From positions 1,302,001 to 1,366,000 of the forward strand of contig NZ_CP109132.1 of the NCBI RefSeq assembly GCF_035918015.1: a stretch of 64,000 bases of DNA, given 5' to 3'. The translations under genes were made by a program, and so were the position numbers. The first letter of the stretch is position 1, and every line of letters starts with the position of its first letter. Below the pieces are notes generated by a model that was given only the letters and a program-made list of their open reading frames with translations, made no database searches and was not told the origin of the DNA. Below, one piece after another: positions 60,894 through 64,000 of this stretch. Origin of the DNA: Streptomyces sp. NBC_01754 (lineage in GTDB: Bacteria; Actinomycetota; Actinomycetes; Streptomycetales; Streptomycetaceae).

Positions 60894-63800
60894 TCACACC
60901 GACATCGGTTCCAGCTCGCGCCGGAACCGCAGCTCGGTGCGCGCCGTCCGGGTCAGCGGGTGCTCGTCCCCGAGCTGCCGGGCCAGCTCGTCGCCGGTCT
61001 CCGCCCGCACCCGCAGGGCCTCGTCCCCGCGGCCCAGCGCGTCCAGGGTCACCGCGAGGTTGGAGGTCATCGCCAGGACCTCCGGGTGATGCGCCCCCAG
61101 CACCTCACTCAGCCGGCCGGAGAGCGTGCGCTCGGTCTCCAGCACGGCGTCCAGTTCGCCGAGGTCGGCCGTGGCGTTCGCCAGGTTCATCACGCAGAAC
61201 AGCGTGTTGGGGTGCTCCCTGCCGAACGTCTCCCGCATGGAGGCGACCACCCGCTTCAGCAGCCGCTCCGCCTCCACGGGCGCGTCGGGCCCGGAGAGGT
61301 AGATCCCGAGGTTGTTCTGCGCCGCCAGGGTGTACGGATGCCTCTCCCCCGGCACCTGCATGTACTGGTCGACGACCTCCCGCGCGGTCTCCCTGGCCTC
61401 GGCCGCCTCCCCCGCCGCGAACAGGTCGGCCGCCATGTTGAGGTCGCAGGCCAGTGACTCCGGGTTGGCCAAGGTGTACTTGGCCCGGTACCTGGCCCGG
61501 GTGGCCGCCGTCAGCCTGCGGGCGTCCTCCAGCTGCCCGGCCCGCCGCAGCGACACCGCCAGGCTCTTGGCGGCGCTCAGGGTGGTGGGGTAGGTCCGCC
61601 CGAGGGTGGCCTTGTAGCTGCCGTACGTACGGCTCAGCAGGCCCACGGAGTCCTCGTACCTTCCCACCTCGCGCAGATCGCGGGCCAGGCTCATGGCCGA
61701 GGAGAGGGAGTACGGGTGCTCGGACCCCAGGACCTCGGACCGCAGGTCGTAGACGTCCTGGTCGATCTCCCTCGCCCTGGCGTACTGCCCGACGCTGCGC
61801 AGGTTCAGCGCCAGGTTGTTGGCCGCGGCGAGCGTCCGCGGGTGCCGGTCGTGGAAGATCTGGCTGAACCCCTCGTGCGCCTCGGTCGCCAGCTCGATCG
61901 CCTGCTCGTAGTCCCCGAGCAGGCCCAGGTCGATGGCCAGGCTGCTGGTGGTCATGTACGTGTGAGGGTGCTCCGGCCCCAGCACCTCCCGCTGCCGGCG
62001 GAGCGTGAACTCGTCCAGCTCCCTGGCCTCCACGTAACGCCCCCGGGTACGCAGGATGTTGGAGAGGTGGAAGCAGAGGTACAGGTACTGGAGGTCCCGC
62101 TCCCCCAGCATGGCGAGCCATGCCTGGCGCAGCTCGTCACCCAGGATCCCGGCGGTCCTGACGTCCCCGCGCTTCCACAGGTAGCGCACCCGGTCGATCA
62201 GCAGCCTGCGGGTCTCCGGCTCCTTGCAGTCGCGTGCGTCGGACGGGCCGAGGTGCGGCCAGATCGTCGCGAAACGCGGCCAGGTCTCCGGGTTGTCGAT
62301 CGGCTCGTCGTCGTCGGGCCTGGCACCCGCCAGGATCCGGTGGACCACGTGCCGGGCCTCCCGCTGCTCCTCCTCACCGAGCTGGTCCCTGATCACCGCC
62401 TGCACCAGGCGGTGCACCTGGATGGAGTTGGAGACCTGGTCGACCTTGGCGAGGGCGAAGCGGCCGATCTCCCGGATCACCCGGCCCAGGACCAGCTTCT
62501 CCTGGAGCGAGGAGTCGTAGGGCTTCAGCGCGTCGATCATCTCCTTGCTGTAGAGGAGGTTCGCGGAGATCGGCTCGGGGGCGAAGAACGCGCAGAGCTG
62601 GAGCAGCCGCACCGCGGCGGGCGAGCGCTCCTTGAGGCGCTCGATGGAGATGTTCCAGGTGGCGGCGACCGGCTCCGGGTAACCGGCCGGCTGGTTCAGG
62701 GCCAGAACCCGCGGTGCCTGGCGGGCCAGCTGTTCCAGGTAGGCGTCGATGGGCGTGGCGGTCTCCGCGATCCAGGCCGCCGCCTGTTCCACCGCGAGCG
62801 GCAGGTCACCGACGGCCGTGGCCACGTGGGCGGCGTCCTCCTCACTGAGCCCCGGGGCGCGGCGCTGGAGGTGTTCGATGGACTCCTCCCGCAGGAAGAC
62901 GTCGACGGGCAGCGCGTCACCGTGCTGGGACCAGCTCTGGTTCCTGGAGGTGACCAGGATGTGGCCCGAGCCGCCCTGCGGGAAGTAGCGGCGGAGACGT
63001 TCGGGGTCGTCGGCGTTGTCGAAGACCAGCAGCCAGCGGTCCGAGGGCACCCCCCGGCGCAGCAGGTCCACCGCCTCCTTCGAGGCCGCGCCCATGTCGT
63101 CGCCGCCCTGGGCACCGAGCCGGACGGCCAGTTCGGCGAGGCCGGCCACCACGTCGTCGGTCTGCTCGGACGATATCCACCACACCAGGTCGTAGTCGGC
63201 CATGAAGCGGTGCACGTACTCCAGGGCCACCTGGGTCTTGCCGACGCCGCCGAGCCCGTAGAGGGCCTGCGGCTGCGGCAGGACGACGGCCATCCCGCCG
63301 CCGAGCTGGTCGCGCATCCGCTCCAGGACCAGGGAGCGGCCGGTGAAGCCGGGGTTGCGGGGCGGTGCGTTCCAGATCCTGGGCACGGTGCCGGGGAACC
63401 GCGGGCCGGGCGCCACCCCGTCACCGAGCTGGACCGGCCGGTCCACGGCACGCATCAGGGCGGTGGTGGCGTGGACCTCGTCCAGCCGGAACAGGTCCAC
63501 CGGGTTGCGGTCGATGTACGGTGCCGAGAGGCGGACGTCGCTGACCCTGAGCGGCAGCAGACGGCGCCGCCCGCCGCCCGGGTCCTCGGCGACCGCCCGG
63601 TCCCACAGGTCCACGGCACGCGGGGACTTGAGGTAGGCGCTGGAAAGCAGTACGACCGTACGGGCCGCGGTCTCGCCGTGTGCGGTGTCGTCCCCCGGGC
63701 CGGGGTCCGCCAGGACGTCACGCGGGACCACCCGGAACCCGGCCCGGGTGAGGACCGCCTCGATCCAGTCGGCCCACATGCGGTTCTCCGCCACATAGCT

Positions 63801-64000
63801 GAGGAAGAGGTCGGCGGGCAGCGCGGGCCTGCGCCGGGTGAAGGCGTCACGGATCCGCAGCCGGACCTCTTCGCTCACCGCCGGCATCGACGTGATCTCC
63901 CCCTCGGTGACCACGGCTGTCAGACGTTCGAACGCGGACAGCAGCGAGTTGCTGAGCCCGGCCTCGTCGCCGAAGGTGGCCAGCGTCTCCTCGTACGCGT
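60894..64000 (-). CDS. FxsT-like TIR / NB-ARC / TPR protein, 5' end outside window
   Basis: Open frame to the window edge without a stop; the upstream part reads YEETLATFGDEAGLSN before the GTG at 63914, so the protein is longer than the 1006 residues seen from there. Counting from 63914: TIR-like domain 34-160 (ADLFLSYVAENRMWADWIEAVLTRAGF); hinge PRFPGTVPRIWNAPPRNPGFTGR; NB-ARC ATPase with P-loop GLGGVGKTQ at 220-228 and LVFDNADD; winged helix to ~500; a long array of TPRs (550-1000) with repeated GxEHPxTL blocks. This architecture fits the tetratricopeptide protein of FxSxx-COOH (Fxs) peptide systems. Possibly an immune or signalling STAND protein instead. Confidence 0.8.
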   Translation of the reverse strand, partial: AYEETLATFGDEAGLSNSLLSAFERLTAVVTEGEITSMPAVSEEVRLRIRDAFTRRRPALPADLFLSYVAENRMWADWIEAVLTRAGFRVVPRDVLADPGPGDDTAHGETAARTVVLLSSAYLKSPRAVDLWDRAVAEDPGGGRRRLLPLRVSDVRLSAPYIDRNPVDLFRLDEVHATTALMRAVDRPVQLGDGVAPGPRFPGTVPRIWNAPPRNPGFTGRSLVLERMRDQLGGGMAVVLPQPQALYGLGGVGKTQVALEYVHRFMADYDLVWWISSEQTDDVVAGLAELAVRLGAQGGDDMGAASKEAVDLLRRGVPSDRWLLVFDNADDPERLRRYFPQGGSGHILVTSRNQSWSQHGDALPVDVFLREESIEHLQRRAPGLSEEDAAHVATAVGDLPLAVEQAAAWIAETATPIDAYLEQLARQAPRVLALNQPAGYPEPVAATWNISIERLKERSPAAVRLLQLCAFFAPEPISANLLYSKEMIDALKPYDSSLQEKLVLGRVIREIGRFALAKVDQVSNSIQVHRLVQAVIRDQLGEEEQREARHVVHRILAGARPDDDEPIDNPETWPRFATIWPHLGPSDARDCKEPETRRLLIDRVRYLWKRGDVRTAGILGDELRQAWLAMLGERDLQYLYLCFHLSNILRTRGRYVEARELDEFTLRRQREVLGPEHPHTYMTTSSLAIDLGLLGDYEQAIELATEAHEGFSQIFHDRHPRTLAAANNLALNLRSVGQYARAREIDQDVYDLRSEVLGSEHPYSLSSAMSLARDLREVGRYEDSVGLLSRTYGSYKATLGRTYPTTLSAAKSLAVSLRRAGQLEDARRLTAATRARYRAKYTLANPESLACDLNMAADLFAAGEAAEARETAREVVDQYMQVPGERHPYTLAAQNNLGIYLSGPDAPVEAERLLKRVVASMRETFGREHPNTLFCVMNLANATADLGELDAVLETERTLSGRLSEVLGAHHPEVLAMTSNLAVTLDALGRGDEALRVRAETGDELARQLGDEHPLTRTARTELRFRRELEPMSV

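Overview
This window is high-GC actinobacterial chromosome, almost certainly Streptomyces. Third codon positions are nearly all G or C, GTG and TTG starts are frequent, stop/start overlaps (GTGA, ATGA) are common, and it carries mycothiol-dependent formaldehyde detoxification, SoxR, DnaE2/ImuB, a streptogrisin-type protease and an FxsT-like TIR/NB-ARC/TPR protein. The order gntR-gntK-gntT, then soxR, hmgA and dnaE2 resembles the stretch I remember around SCO1678 to SCO1739 of S. coelicolor. Against that memory, the urease cluster at 9.0-13.7 kb looks like an insertion beside an IS200/IS605 element.

Layout. 0-7.5 kb: M20 peptidase, tRNA-Leu(GAG), RluA-type pseudouridine synthase, the mscR/metallo-hydrolase pair, and a gluconate module (FadR-type repressor divergent from gluconokinase and permease). 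7.5-8.9 kb: a decaying IS200/IS605 element, with tnpB frameshifted and internally deleted and tnpA without its stop, followed by a 20-bp hairpin. 9.0-13.7 kb: complete ureABCFGD in which UreC has lost the mobile-flap cysteine. 13.8-18.8 kb: FAD dehydrogenase, DMT-family membrane protein, NUDIX, two DUF202 proteins and a quinone-oxidoreductase-like enzyme.

18.9-40.7 kb is dominated by acyl-CoA and aldehyde metabolism arranged as three TetR-controlled groups, each recognisable by its own repeated operator. (1) Phosphotransferase plus acyl-CoA dehydrogenase, and SDR plus fadD remnant plus TetR, share a 13-mer. (2) MaoC dehydratase and its TetR share an 18-mer. (3) Acyl-CoA dehydrogenase/TetR and the aldehyde/alcohol dehydrogenase genes share a 17-bp motif. 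Between them lie UppS, an amidase, a NamZ-type muramidase, a secreted penicillin acylase homologue, SoxR, a broken EamA transporter gene, an Acg-type nitroreductase and an orphan sugar-ABC ATPase.

41-50 kb: homogentisate dioxygenase with a HutC-type regulator, an orphan type ISP target-recognition protein, a CoA-transferase remnant, a small basic protein, an AAA ATPase, a YtrA-type regulator, a truncated GNAT, DUF402 and a methyltransferase-NUDIX-VOC triple fusion. 50-64 kb: YceI, secreted lipase, the imuB-dnaE2 mutagenesis operon with a LexA-type box, membrane proteins, DUF6461, secreted S1 protease, alpha/beta hydrolase, and a large TIR/NB-ARC/TPR protein that runs off the right edge. The last resembles FxsT of the FxSxx-COOH peptide systems and is the best lead for an unusual system, whose other genes would lie beyond base 64000.
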